Both the position numbers and the translations under genes were made by a program. A stretch of 64,000 nucleotides of DNA, from positions 1-64,000 of the forward strand of contig JACFMR010000004.1 of the NCBI GenBank assembly GCA_019455245.1, read 5' to 3'. The notes beneath the pieces were generated by a model. That model had not been told where the DNA came from, made no database searches, and worked only from the letters and a program-made list of their open reading frames with translations. The DNA is from Opitutaceae bacterium. GTDB lineage: Bacteria > Verrucomicrobiota > Verrucomicrobiia > Opitutales > Opitutaceae. This document shows positions 47,072-55,064 of the stretch, piece by piece (position 1 is the first letter of the stretch; each line of letters begins with the position of its first letter).

Positions 47072-48445
47072 TCAGAAACTCATCAGGCTGAGGTAGGCGG
47101 AGCGCTCGGTGGCGGTGGTCAGTTCGCGCCACTTGGTGATGCCGTAGGGGTCGTCCGTGTCGAAATTGGCGAGGGACTCGTCGTAGTGGAAACTGGCGTT
47201 GCCGGTCACGCTGATGGTGTTGCCAACGAAGGAGCCCAGTACGTCGCCAGAGCCTTTGATCTCGATGTCGGCATGCGGGGCGTAACAGATGGCGCTGAGC
47301 AAGCTGCCGCCGGTGATGGCGATGCTTTGGTTGATCGAACTCGCGCCGGAGCTGGTGCCCCAAATCTGCACGCTGCTTGGCTGGGTGTTGGGGTTGACGA
47401 GGCCGGTGCCGCTGATGCTGACGTCGGACTCGGCGTAGATCTTGAGCGAGGCGCCGGAGGCCACATTGATGCTGGCGTTGCCGCTGATGGCGATGCCGGG
47501 GGTGCCGGCGGCGGCGGTGATGATGAGGGTGACATCGCCGGTGATATCGAGCTTTTGCAATCCGGCGAGGCTGATGGACGGCACGCGCCAGACCCCGGTG
47601 GTGACGGTGGCGGAATTGTTGATGGCGGTGATGACGGTGCCGCCGGTCGGGTTGACGACGGGTTCGAGGTTGGCGGTGAAATCGGTCGAGACGCTGTTGG
47701 GGTCGAGCGTGCCGCTGGCGGTGCCGTAGGGGCCGACGCGGCCGTTGGGACCGACGCCGATGGCGGAGAGGTTGGAGCCGCCGATGGCGGCGGAGCCCCA
47801 GATGTCGGCGTTGTTCACGCTGATGGTGGAGGACACGTCCACGCTGCCGATGCTGCCGGCGTCGTTGGCCACGCCGGAGCTGTAGGGGACGATGACAGAG
47901 CCGTCGCCGTTGGGATCGGAGTTCCAGCTGTCGACGCTGGCGTTGTTGCCGCTGAAGGTGATGGAGTCCTTGGCGACGAGACCGAGGGCGAACTTGGAGC
48001 GTTTGCTGAGGGTGATCTCGATCCATTTCTCAATGGCCTCGCCCCGGGGCAGCACCACGGTGGAGCGGGCGATGATCTGCGGGGAAACGCCGAGGCCGGT
48101 GCGATCGGTGGCGAGCACGCGGACCGAGCCGGTGACGTTGCCGTTGTAGGTGAAGCCCGAAAGGGTGCGGCGTGCGGTGGTGCCCACGCTGGTGTCCCAC
48201 GCCGACCAACCGGTGCCGCTGACCCGGTCGTCATTGTAGGACCACATGGCCTCCTCGATGCCGGTCTCGGCGAGGTTCATGGCAGCGTTGCTGTAGAACG
48301 TGCGGTGGGCCAGGGCCTGCGAGTTGAGGCTCAGGTTGATGTAGGTGCCGAGCGAGATGGCGATAACCGCGGCCAGCAGCAGCGCGACGATGAGCACGGC
48401 GCCGCGGTTATGGCGAAACGGGGACTGGACGGCACGGCGGGGCAT
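47072..48445 (-). CDS. PilX-type prepilin-like protein 2b
   Basis: A 457-residue tandem paralogue of the downstream 2a gene, 16 bp away. Leader and helix are RHNRG followed by AVLIVALLLAAVIAISLGTY. The central block from KFALGLVAKDSITFSGNN onward is nearly identical to 2a, whereas the later beta-rich part diverges. It ends FHYDESLANFDTDDPYGI. It lies 9 bp after PilW2. Likely a minor (pseudo)pilin. Confidence 0.78.
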   Translation of the reverse strand: MPRRAVQSPFRHNRGAVLIVALLLAAVIAISLGTYINLSLNSQALAHRTFYSNAAMNLAETGIEEAMWSYNDDRVSGTGWSAWDTSVGTTARRTLSGFTYNGNVTGSVRVLATDRTGLGVSPQIIARSTVVLPRGEAIEKWIEITLSKRSKFALGLVAKDSITFSGNNASVDSWNSDPNGDGSVIVPYSSGVANDAGSIGSVDVSSTISVNNADIWGSAAIGGSNLSAIGVGPNGRVGPYGTASGTLDPNSVSTDFTANLEPVVNPTGGTVITAINNSATVTTGVWRVPSISLAGLQKLDITGDVTLIITAAAGTPGIAISGNASINVASGASLKIYAESDVSISGTGLVNPNTQPSSVQIWGTSSGASSINQSIAITGGSLLSAICYAPHADIEIKGSGDVLGSFVGNTISVTGNASFHYDESLANFDTDDPYGITKWRELTTATERSAYLSLMSF

Positions 48446-48454
48446 GGGCGGAAA

Positions 48455-49048
48455 TCAGGCGCTGACGCTCTTGTTGCGCAGGATGTAGCGGGCCGAGAGC
48501 ACGGCGTTGGTCGCGGCGGCGGCGGTCACGCCCTTCATGGTGGTCTGGAACGTGAGCTGGATCTGTTTCGTTTCCAGATCGTTCGATGCGACATTGCTGG
48601 TGGAGGTGCCGGTGACGAGTTTGTAGCGCTGAAACGCGAAGCTGGTGATGTTGCGCACGAGCACCCGGCGGTGGGCGGAGCTGGTGGCGTTGCCGAGCAC
48701 ACGATAGAACGACTGGGCGGTCGGCCCGGTGGTGGAGTTGTCGTAGGCGTAGGTGACGGTGATGTTGGAGCCGCTGGTGGGCACGATGAGGGTGATGCTG
48801 CTGGAGCTGTTCCAGGTGATGTTGCGCGCCATGCGGATTTCCTGGCTGAACACCTCCATGGCGCGGCGGGATTCCGCCTCCATCAGGCTGTAATTGGCCG
48901 CGTTGTAACCGGTGCGACCGATCATCAGAAAGGTCTGCAGGATGCCGACGAGGATGAACGCGGAGATGCCGGCCGCCACCATGACCTCGACCATGGAGAA
49001 GCCCCGGGAACGGCGGAGTGCCTTAGTGTGCGGTGTAATAGAAGTCAT
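48455..49048 (-). CDS. PilW-type prepilin, cassette 2
   Basis: About 197 residues from the ATG at 49048 (MTSITPHTKALRRSRG), with a second ATG at 49057. The leader ends Gly, then FSMVEVMVAAGISAFILVG, with Glu at mature position 5. The soluble part has SRRAMEVFSQEIRMARN, and the end is SARYILRNKSVSA, as in the other PilW copies. The start lies within the last codons of PilV2, so the genes overlap by about 26 bp. Confidence 0.82.
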   Translation of the reverse strand: MTSITPHTKALRRSRGFSMVEVMVAAGISAFILVGILQTFLMIGRTGYNAANYSLMEAESRRAMEVFSQEIRMARNITWNSSSSITLIVPTSGSNITVTYAYDNSTTGPTAQSFYRVLGNATSSAHRRVLVRNITSFAFQRYKLVTGTSTSNVASNDLETKQIQLTFQTTMKGVTAAAATNAVLSARYILRNKSVSA

Positions 49049-49499
49049 AGAGCCCATTTTTGCAGTAGCGGGTGACGTAGGAGTTGCTGTGGCCGCGGCC
49101 GTCCTGGCCGTTCCATGAAATGGTCAGGGTGACCTCGCGCATGTCGGTCTTCGGCGTGGTGATGGTGCGTTCGCAGGTGAACTTGCTGATGATGTTGTTC
49201 AGCGTGGCGTCCAGCGTGCTGGAGCTGCCCGAGCTGACGATCGAGGCGATGTCCACGGTTTCGCTGGCCGGCAGGGCGGTCAGCTGCGCCCAGTTGAGCA
49301 GGCGGATGTTCTCCATCTCACTCTGCATGATCTGGGCGGCGAGGGTGGTGTTGCGTGCGGTGTCGACCGCGCGCATGCCGTAGGTGATGGTGGTCAGCGA
49401 GGTCGTGATGCCCAGCACCATGATGATCGAGGACATCATCACCTCGAAGATGGTAAAGCCACGTTGCCGGGGGCGCGGACGCAGAAAGGGGGACGTCAT
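49023..49499 (-). CDS. PilV-type prepilin, cassette 2
   Basis: A 158-residue prepilin: leader RPRPRQRG, then FTIFEVMMSSIIMVLGITTS with Glu at mature position 5. The soluble domain ends SYVTRYCKNGLYDFYYTAH, the shared PilV tail. It opens cassette 2, directly downstream of a palindromic GGCCTATT element. Confidence 0.83.
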   Translation of the reverse strand: MTSPFLRPRPRQRGFTIFEVMMSSIIMVLGITTSLTTITYGMRAVDTARNTTLAAQIMQSEMENIRLLNWAQLTALPASETVDIASIVSSGSSSTLDATLNNIISKFTCERTITTPKTDMREVTLTISWNGQDGRGHSNSYVTRYCKNGLYDFYYTAH

Positions 49500-49559
49500 A
49501 GCGCCGCAACCTTAGCGTGGCGACACCGGACGGGTTAGAGGCAACCCGACCTTTAATAT

Positions 49560-49580
49560 GGGCCTATTGCAAATAGGCCC
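49560..49580. promoter_or_regulatory. GGGCCTATT palindrome upstream of cassette 2
   Basis: GGGCCTATT (49560-49568) and AATAGGCCC (49572-49580) are exact complements over a 3-base spacer. The half-site GGCCTATT also forms a palindrome at 54368-54383, upstream of the sensor kinase gene. It could be an operator of cassette 2 or a weak terminator hairpin for cassette 3; a U-run is lacking. Confidence 0.45.
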
Positions 49581-49618
49581 GGAGCGACGCGGTCAGGTAA
49601 GAACGGGCCTGACGGCGG

Positions 49619-50998
49619 TCACCAGCCCTCAAACAGGTGTTGGTAAAGGCTGCGCTCCTCGGCCGTGGTCAACTCCCGCCAGCGGTTGATGCCGAAATTG
49701 GAATTGTCGCCGAAATCCGCCAGCGATTCGTCGTAATGGAAGTCTGCGTTGCCGCTCAGGGTGATGGTGCGGCCGACGACCGAGCCCATCATGTCACCGT
49801 TGCCGGCGAGGGTGATCCCGGCGTTGGGGGCATAAACGATGCTGCGCAGGGCGCCATTGCCGACCAGCCGGATGATTTGCCCGGCGGCGCTTTGGTTTGT
49901 GCCCCAGATCTGGCAAAAACGGGGTTGGACGTTGGGGTTGGCGATGCCCTTGCCGGCGATCTTGATGTCGCCTTCCGCGTAAAGTTTCAGGCTCGAGCCC
50001 GCGGGGATGTTGATGGTGGCGTTGCCGGTGACACTCAGCGCGTCGGAACCCGAGGGCGCGGTGAGCACCAAGGTGACATCGCCGAGGATGGTCAGACTCT
50101 GATTGCCGCTCAGGCTGAGCGAGGGGCAGCGCCAGCTGGTCGCGGTGCCGGCTATGCCCAACGTGCTGCCGATGGCGGCAAGGTAGGTGCCGTCGGTGGG
50201 GGCTTCGACCGTGGGGAAATCGGCATTGAAGTCCGTGGCGATGCGACCGGGGTCGACCGCGACATCAGGCGCGGTATCGTGACCGCGGATCGAGCCGTTG
50301 TGACCGACTTGGGGCTGCTGGCCGCCGGTGAAAACGTAGCCCCAGATGTCGGCTTGGTTGATGAGCGCCGCGGTGTTGTGGACCGCGGCGCTGGCGACGG
50401 TGCCCCGGTCGTTGCGCACGGTGGCATCGTAGTCGATCGCGGCGGTGGCGGGGTCGCCATCCGGATCGGAGTTCCAGCTGTCCACCGTCGTCACCGCGCC
50501 GTTGAAGGTGATCGTGTCCTTGGCCACGAGACCGCTGGCGAAGAGCGAGCGCTTGCGCAGGGTGACCTCCATCATGCGGGTGATGGCGGGCTGGTGGGCG
50601 GGATTGACCGAGGCGTAGGTGATGATTTTCGGGCGGTCATGCGCCGCGGGTTGGTGATTGCTGACGTAGACCTTGACCCAGCCGGTGGTGTTGCGCGTGA
50701 AGTCGAATTCGGAGAATTGGCGCCAGGCGGCGGGGCTGTTGACCGTCCACGCGGTCCAGGCATCCGCGTGCCCGGCGGCGGTGCGGTTGAAGGCCCACAG
50801 GGCCTCCTCGGCGCCGGCTTCCACGAGATTGGCGGCGGCTTGGTGCTGGAACGAGCGAAAGGCCTGCTTGGTGGAGTTGAGGTTGAGGCTGAGGTAGCTG
50901 CCGAGCATCAACGCGATGACGGCCGAGAACAGCAAAGCGACGATGAGCACCGCCCCGCGGCGGGATTTCAGGCGTGGGACTGGACGATGGGCGGACAT
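49619..50998 (-). CDS. PilX-type prepilin-like protein, cassette 3
   Basis: A 459-residue PilX-type protein. I use the ATG at 50998, which overlaps the PilW3 stop by one base (TGATG); the open frame beyond it is antisense noise. Leader and helix are LKSRRG then AVLIVALLFSAVIALMLGSY. The beta-rich domain follows, with SLTILGDVTLVLTAPSG, and the tail FHYDESLADFGDNSNFGI is shared with the other copies. More divergent from 2a and 2b than these are from each other. Confidence 0.78.
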   Translation of the reverse strand: MSAHRPVPRLKSRRGAVLIVALLFSAVIALMLGSYLSLNLNSTKQAFRSFQHQAAANLVEAGAEEALWAFNRTAAGHADAWTAWTVNSPAAWRQFSEFDFTRNTTGWVKVYVSNHQPAAHDRPKIITYASVNPAHQPAITRMMEVTLRKRSLFASGLVAKDTITFNGAVTTVDSWNSDPDGDPATAAIDYDATVRNDRGTVASAAVHNTAALINQADIWGYVFTGGQQPQVGHNGSIRGHDTAPDVAVDPGRIATDFNADFPTVEAPTDGTYLAAIGSTLGIAGTATSWRCPSLSLSGNQSLTILGDVTLVLTAPSGSDALSVTGNATINIPAGSSLKLYAEGDIKIAGKGIANPNVQPRFCQIWGTNQSAAGQIIRLVGNGALRSIVYAPNAGITLAGNGDMMGSVVGRTITLSGNADFHYDESLADFGDNSNFGINRWRELTTAEERSLYQHLFEGW

Positions 50999-51603
50999 CA
51001 GTTGGTGACGCGTTTGTTGCGCAGAACAAACCGGGCCGAGCGTCCGGTCTGGCTGGTGGTGGCGGCGGTGACCGCGGTGCGGGCGGCGCGAAGGTTGACC
51101 TGCACGAGCTTGGTCTCGAGGTCGTTGAGCGCGACGTTGTCGGTCACGCCGTCCTGCTCGAGCTTGTAGCGGGTGAAGTTGAAATCGGAGGCGACGTCGC
51201 GCACCAGCACGCGGCGCGGCGCGGTGGAGTCGGGGCCGCCGGGCAGCCGGTAGAAGCAACCGGCGGTCGGGCCGGTGGCGCCGTTATCGTAGGCGTAGGT
51301 CACGGATTGCATGCCGCCGGCCGTGGGCACGGCAAGCGTGATGCTTTGCGCATGGTTCCAGGTGATGCCGCCGGCCATGCGGGCGTCCTGGGCAAAGGTG
51401 TCCAGCGCGCGTCGCAGCTGGCTTTCCATTTCGCTGTAGCTGCTGGCGCTGAAGCCCGTGCGGCCGATGAAGAGGAACGCGCTGAGCACGCCGGCCATGA
51501 TCAGCGACGACAGGGCGGCGGAGACCAGCACCTCGGTCAGCGTGAATGCCCGGCGACCGGATCGGGGCCGGTGAGAATCAATGGGCGGTGTAGAAATAGT
51601 CAT
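50998..51603 (-). CDS. PilW-type prepilin, cassette 3
   Basis: A 201-residue prepilin whose start overlaps the end of the fusion gene by 26 bp. The leader ends RSGRRA, then FTLTEVLVSAALSSLIMAG with Glu at mature position 5 (Ala rather than Gly before the cut). The soluble domain has LRRALDTFAQDARMAGG and ends SARFVLRNKRVTN. Position and tail match the PilW genes of the other cassettes. Confidence 0.82.
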   Translation of the reverse strand: MTISTPPIDSHRPRSGRRAFTLTEVLVSAALSSLIMAGVLSAFLFIGRTGFSASSYSEMESQLRRALDTFAQDARMAGGITWNHAQSITLAVPTAGGMQSVTYAYDNGATGPTAGCFYRLPGGPDSTAPRRVLVRDVASDFNFTRYKLEQDGVTDNVALNDLETKLVQVNLRAARTAVTAATTSQTGRSARFVLRNKRVTN

Positions 51604-52702
51604 AGAGTCCGCTTTTGGCGTAACGGGTGATGAAGCGCGCGGTCTGAACGCGGCCGTCCATGCCGCTCCAATTTGAGATCAGGGTGATCTGTTTCATGTC
51701 GGCCTTCACGTCGGTGATCACGCGGGTGCAGGTGAACACCGTGCGGGCGGAGCTGGCGGTGTCGTCGGTGTCCACGGTGGTTTCACCGGCGGCCTGGAGG
51801 GTCTCGATCTGCGACCAGCTTTTCAGGCGCAGGCGCTCGAGCTCATTCTGCATCAGGTGCGCGGCGTAGGAGTAGTTGCGGGCTGAATCGAGCGCCTGCA
51901 GGCCGCGCTGCAGCGTGGTGATGGCGGTGGTGATGCCGAGCACCAGCACCATGGCGGCGATCATCACCTCCACGAGGCTGAAACCCGCGTCCTGCGTGCG
52001 GCGACGCACCGCCGGCGAAGTGTCGGGGTCGTATGCATGCCGCCCCGGCTGCTGCTGCACATACAACGCCGCGGCTTGGGCACGGCGTTTCACCTGCAGT
52101 TTTTCAAACACGTTGATCAGGTAATTTTTCACCGTGTTTTCGCTCAGGTTGAGCTGCTGGCCGACCTGTTTGTTGGTGAGCCCCTCGGCCACCAGTGCGA
52201 GCACCCGGTGCTCCTGCGGTGACAGCGCGGCCAGGTCGTCGCCGGTCCGGGCGCCCTCGCCGCCGCCGCGCAGCAGTTGCAGGACGCGTTCGGTGACATC
52301 GGGGGCGAGGATGGAGCGGCCCGCGGCCACATCGCGGACGGCCTGGATGAGTCCGGCGGGATCGATCTCCTTCATCAGGTAACCGTGCGCGCCGGCGTTG
52401 ACCGCCTCATACACGAAGCTGTCGTTGGAATGGGAGGTGAGCACGAGCACGCGCAGTTCCGGGTGGTGCTGCAACATCGCGCGGCAGGCGGTGAAGCCGG
52501 ATCCGTCGGGCAGACGGATGTCGAGCAGCACGACATCGGGTTTGAGACGGGCGCAGGCCGCGACGGCCTCGGCGTTGGTGCCGGCCTCACCCACGATCTG
52601 CAGGGGCGGATCACCCGCGGTCGCGAGGACGGTCCGGATGCCTTCGCGCACCAGCGCGCTGTCCTCGACCACGAGAATACGGATGGGATGGGAGACGGTC
52701 AT
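51578..52702 (-). CDS. Response regulator (NarL/FixJ type) fused to a PilV-type prepilin
   Basis: A 374-residue continuous frame. Residues 1-120 are a receiver domain with phospho-acceptor D61 (VVLLDIRLPDGSG). Residues about 155-220 are a LuxR-type helix-turn-helix (LALVAEGLTNKQVGQQL). At residues 241-256 a prepilin begins, FSLVEVMIAAMVLVLG, with Glu245 at mature position 5, and it ends YAKSGLYDYFYTAH like the other PilV copies. No stop separates them. A GTG at 52009 (residue 232) would start a normal leader VRRRTQDAG, so internal initiation may release a separate pilin. The 5' end overlaps the kinase gene by 4 bp. Confidence 0.88.
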   Translation of the reverse strand: MTVSHPIRILVVEDSALVREGIRTVLATAGDPPLQIVGEAGTNAEAVAACARLKPDVVLLDIRLPDGSGFTACRAMLQHHPELRVLVLTSHSNDSFVYEAVNAGAHGYLMKEIDPAGLIQAVRDVAAGRSILAPDVTERVLQLLRGGGEGARTGDDLAALSPQEHRVLALVAEGLTNKQVGQQLNLSENTVKNYLINVFEKLQVKRRAQAAALYVQQQPGRHAYDPDTSPAVRRRTQDAGFSLVEVMIAAMVLVLGITTAITTLQRGLQALDSARNYSYAAHLMQNELERLRLKSWSQIETLQAAGETTVDTDDTASSARTVFTCTRVITDVKADMKQITLISNWSGMDGRVQTARFITRYAKSGLYDYFYTAH

Positions 52703-54267
52703 GGGGTGGAATCGGATTTGAGGGGCAGGGTGAGCTGCAGGCGCGTGCCCTGCCCGGGTTGGGATGCGAGGGAGAATTGCGCGCCGATTTCAGCCGCGCG
52801 GTTGGCGAGATTGTGCAGCCCGTGGCCGCCGTTGCCGTTGCCGACGGCAGGATCGAAACCACGGCCGTTGTCCTCGATGCTGAAAACCGCCGCGTCGTCC
52901 CCGGCCCGCAGGTTGACGCGGATGGCGGAGGCGGCGCCGTGCCTCAGCGCATTGCTGACGGCCTCGCGCGTGATTTGCAGGATGTGCGCGCGCTGGCCGA
53001 TGGTCAGGTGGGCGGCGAGGTCATCGTCCACCGCGCACTCGATGCGCACCGGGCGGGCATGGCAGGCGTTGTCCAGCAACGTGGCGACGGCCTGACCGAA
53101 GGACTGCTGCTTCAGCGATTCCGGCTCGAGCCCGGTGATGAAATTGCGCAGGTCGAGAATGGTGCCGTTGAGGGCGGTGCGGCTTTGTTCCAATGCGGCC
53201 GCGACCTCGGGCTGATCGGACCGCAACCGCGCCTTGATGCCGGCGAGGCCCATGCCGGTGGCGTAAAGCGACTGGATGATGCCGTCGTGCAGATCGCGGC
53301 CCAACCGGGTGCGTTCATCGAGAATGCGCTGCAGTTCGAGCTCCCGGCGCTGCAACTCCTCGCGTTGGGCGAAGGAAGTTTGCACCAACCGGGCGAGGGC
53401 GCCCATTTCCCCGGGATCCCGCGTCAGTTCCATGGCCGGGGCAATCTCGCCGGAGCCCAGGCTCGTGGTGATGGTGGCCAGCGGCTGCAGCACCCAGCGA
53501 CGGAGCCCGAGCGCCACGGCGGTCACGACCAGCAGACCGAAGGCGATGAACCAGAACGTTGGGGTCGACAGCGGTGCGACGGACGCCACGCGGCCGCGGG
53601 GCGAAAAATCCGCCGCAAGCCAGGCGACCGGCCGACCCTGCCAGTCGTGCAACGGCAGTGCGGCGGCCCCGTTTGGCGTGCTGGCCAAGCGCAGTGATGC
53701 GTCGGCCAGCGTGCCAAGTTGGGTGAGCCTGGCCGCGGTCCACGGTCGCAGTTGCAGCACGAAGCGGTTCGCCGCATCGGCCTGACGCACCAGGCACGCT
53801 TCGTGAACCGCGTCCGCCAGCCGCAGATGGCCGAGCAGTGCGCCCGCCTGTTCCAAGGCGGCAATGAAAGCATGATTCTGCCACGGCAGGTCCGGCGGAC
53901 CGGCCGGCGATCCGGGACCGGCCAGCACGGATCCGTCGGAGGCCAACACCCACGTCAGTGGCGCCAGCGCGGGCGCGGCGGAGGCTGGTCCGGGCTGAAG
54001 CGCGGCGATGGCCGGATCCGCGGCCAAAGCGCGGGTGGCATGAAGCAGGGTGGCGGCCTCGGCCTGCAGCCAATGGCGGAGCTGACCCAGTTGTTCGTTT
54101 TGGTTTTCCGCGGCGGCGAGCCGTCGCCAGTGCGATTCCTGATTGTGCACATACGCCCACAGCAGCGCTAAGCCCAGCAGCAGGCCGGTCAGCACCAAAG
54201 CGAATCGACGGTTCAGGCTCACGGCAGGAGTGGAGCCACGCGTTTTGTCAGCAGGCAGCGGCCCCAA
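52699..54267 (-). CDS. Sensor histidine kinase (HisKA_3/NarL-type partner)
   Basis: A 522-residue inner-membrane kinase. Membrane segments lie at about 21-40 and 236-256, with a roughly 195-residue periplasmic sensor region between them. The HisKA_3 box RLGRDLHDGIIQSLYATG gives H327. The GHKL ATPase has REAVSNALRHGA and EDNGRGFDPA. Its stop overlaps the ATG of the response regulator-prepilin gene (ATGA), so it should phosphorylate that regulator. The sensed signal is unknown. Confidence 0.9.
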   Translation of the reverse strand: MGPLPADKTRGSTPAVSLNRRFALVLTGLLLGLALLWAYVHNQESHWRRLAAAENQNEQLGQLRHWLQAEAATLLHATRALAADPAIAALQPGPASAAPALAPLTWVLASDGSVLAGPGSPAGPPDLPWQNHAFIAALEQAGALLGHLRLADAVHEACLVRQADAANRFVLQLRPWTAARLTQLGTLADASLRLASTPNGAAALPLHDWQGRPVAWLAADFSPRGRVASVAPLSTPTFWFIAFGLLVVTAVALGLRRWVLQPLATITTSLGSGEIAPAMELTRDPGEMGALARLVQTSFAQREELQRRELELQRILDERTRLGRDLHDGIIQSLYATGMGLAGIKARLRSDQPEVAAALEQSRTALNGTILDLRNFITGLEPESLKQQSFGQAVATLLDNACHARPVRIECAVDDDLAAHLTIGQRAHILQITREAVSNALRHGAASAIRVNLRAGDDAAVFSIEDNGRGFDPAVGNGNGGHGLHNLANRAAEIGAQFSLASQPGQGTRLQLTLPLKSDSTP

Positions 54268-54367
54268 ACATGCATCCTGAGGATGATTGGTGGGTCAATA
54301 GGCATGAACATGTCAGCCTACATTGACCTATACCCCATGCGATAGGGGCGTATTTACTGCTATTACG

Positions 54368-54383
54368 GGCCTATTAATAGGCC
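54368..54383. promoter_or_regulatory. GGCCTATTAATAGGCC palindrome upstream of the sensor kinase
   Basis: A perfect 16-bp palindrome in the 125-bp gap before the kinase gene at 54267. The gap also contains further CCTAT/ATAGG half-sites near 54297, 54327 and 54391. The half-site matches the one at 49560-49580. Candidate operator for the LuxR-type response regulators; unverified. Confidence 0.5.
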
Positions 54384-54392
54384 TGAAAGAAC

Positions 54393-55064
54393 CTATTTGG
54401 TGTGCTGAGTGGCTTGGACATAGATGGCGGCCGCTTGGGAGCGGCGTTTTACACCCAGTTTTTCAAACACACTCACGAGGTAATTTTTCACCGTGTTTTC
54501 GCTCAAGGTGAGTCTTTCGCCGACCTCCTTGTTGGTCAGGCCTTCGGCCACCAGCGCCAACACACGGCGTTCCTGATTCGACAGCATGGCCAGTTCGCCC
54601 GCGCCGCCGCCACTGCCACCGCTGCGCACCATGCGGAGCACCCGCGAGGTCACCTCGGGTGTGAGCACAGATTTGCCGGCGGCGGCGTCCATGATCGCGG
54701 TGATGAGCCCGGCGGGATCAATTTCCTTCATGAGGTAACCTTGGGCGCCCGCGATCACGGCATTGTAAACGAGGTCGTCGTTGGTGAACGAGGTGAGGAT
54801 CAGCACGCGGGTGTCGGGCAGATCCCGCAGGATTTCCCGACAGGCATCGAGACCCGAACCATCCGGCAGACGGATATCGAGGAGCACCACCTCGGGGCGC
54901 AGGCGCTTGGTCTCAGTCAAGGCGGAGGCCACGGAATCGGCCTCGCCGACGATTTCGATGGTGTCATGCCCGTGGGCGGTGATGACCGAGCGGATGCCTT
55001 GTCGCACCAAGGCGCTGTCATCGACGAGAAGAATGCGAACGAGTGATGAGATGGTGGCGCTCAT
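54393..55064 (-). CDS. NarL/FixJ-type response regulator
   Basis: A 223-residue response regulator: receiver domain with D63 in VVLLDIRLPDGSGL, and a LuxR-type helix-turn-helix LALVAEGLTNKEVGERLTL near the C-terminus, ending AAAIYVQATQHTK. It is closely similar to the regulator half of the fusion gene (AAALYVQQQPG at the same place), which shows where the fused protein's regulator part should end. Its ATG overlaps the upstream kinase stop (ATGA). Confidence 0.92.
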   Translation of the reverse strand: MSATISSLVRILLVDDSALVRQGIRSVITAHGHDTIEIVGEADSVASALTETKRLRPEVVLLDIRLPDGSGLDACREILRDLPDTRVLILTSFTNDDLVYNAVIAGAQGYLMKEIDPAGLITAIMDAAAGKSVLTPEVTSRVLRMVRSGGSGGGAGELAMLSNQERRVLALVAEGLTNKEVGERLTLSENTVKNYLVSVFEKLGVKRRSQAAAIYVQATQHTK

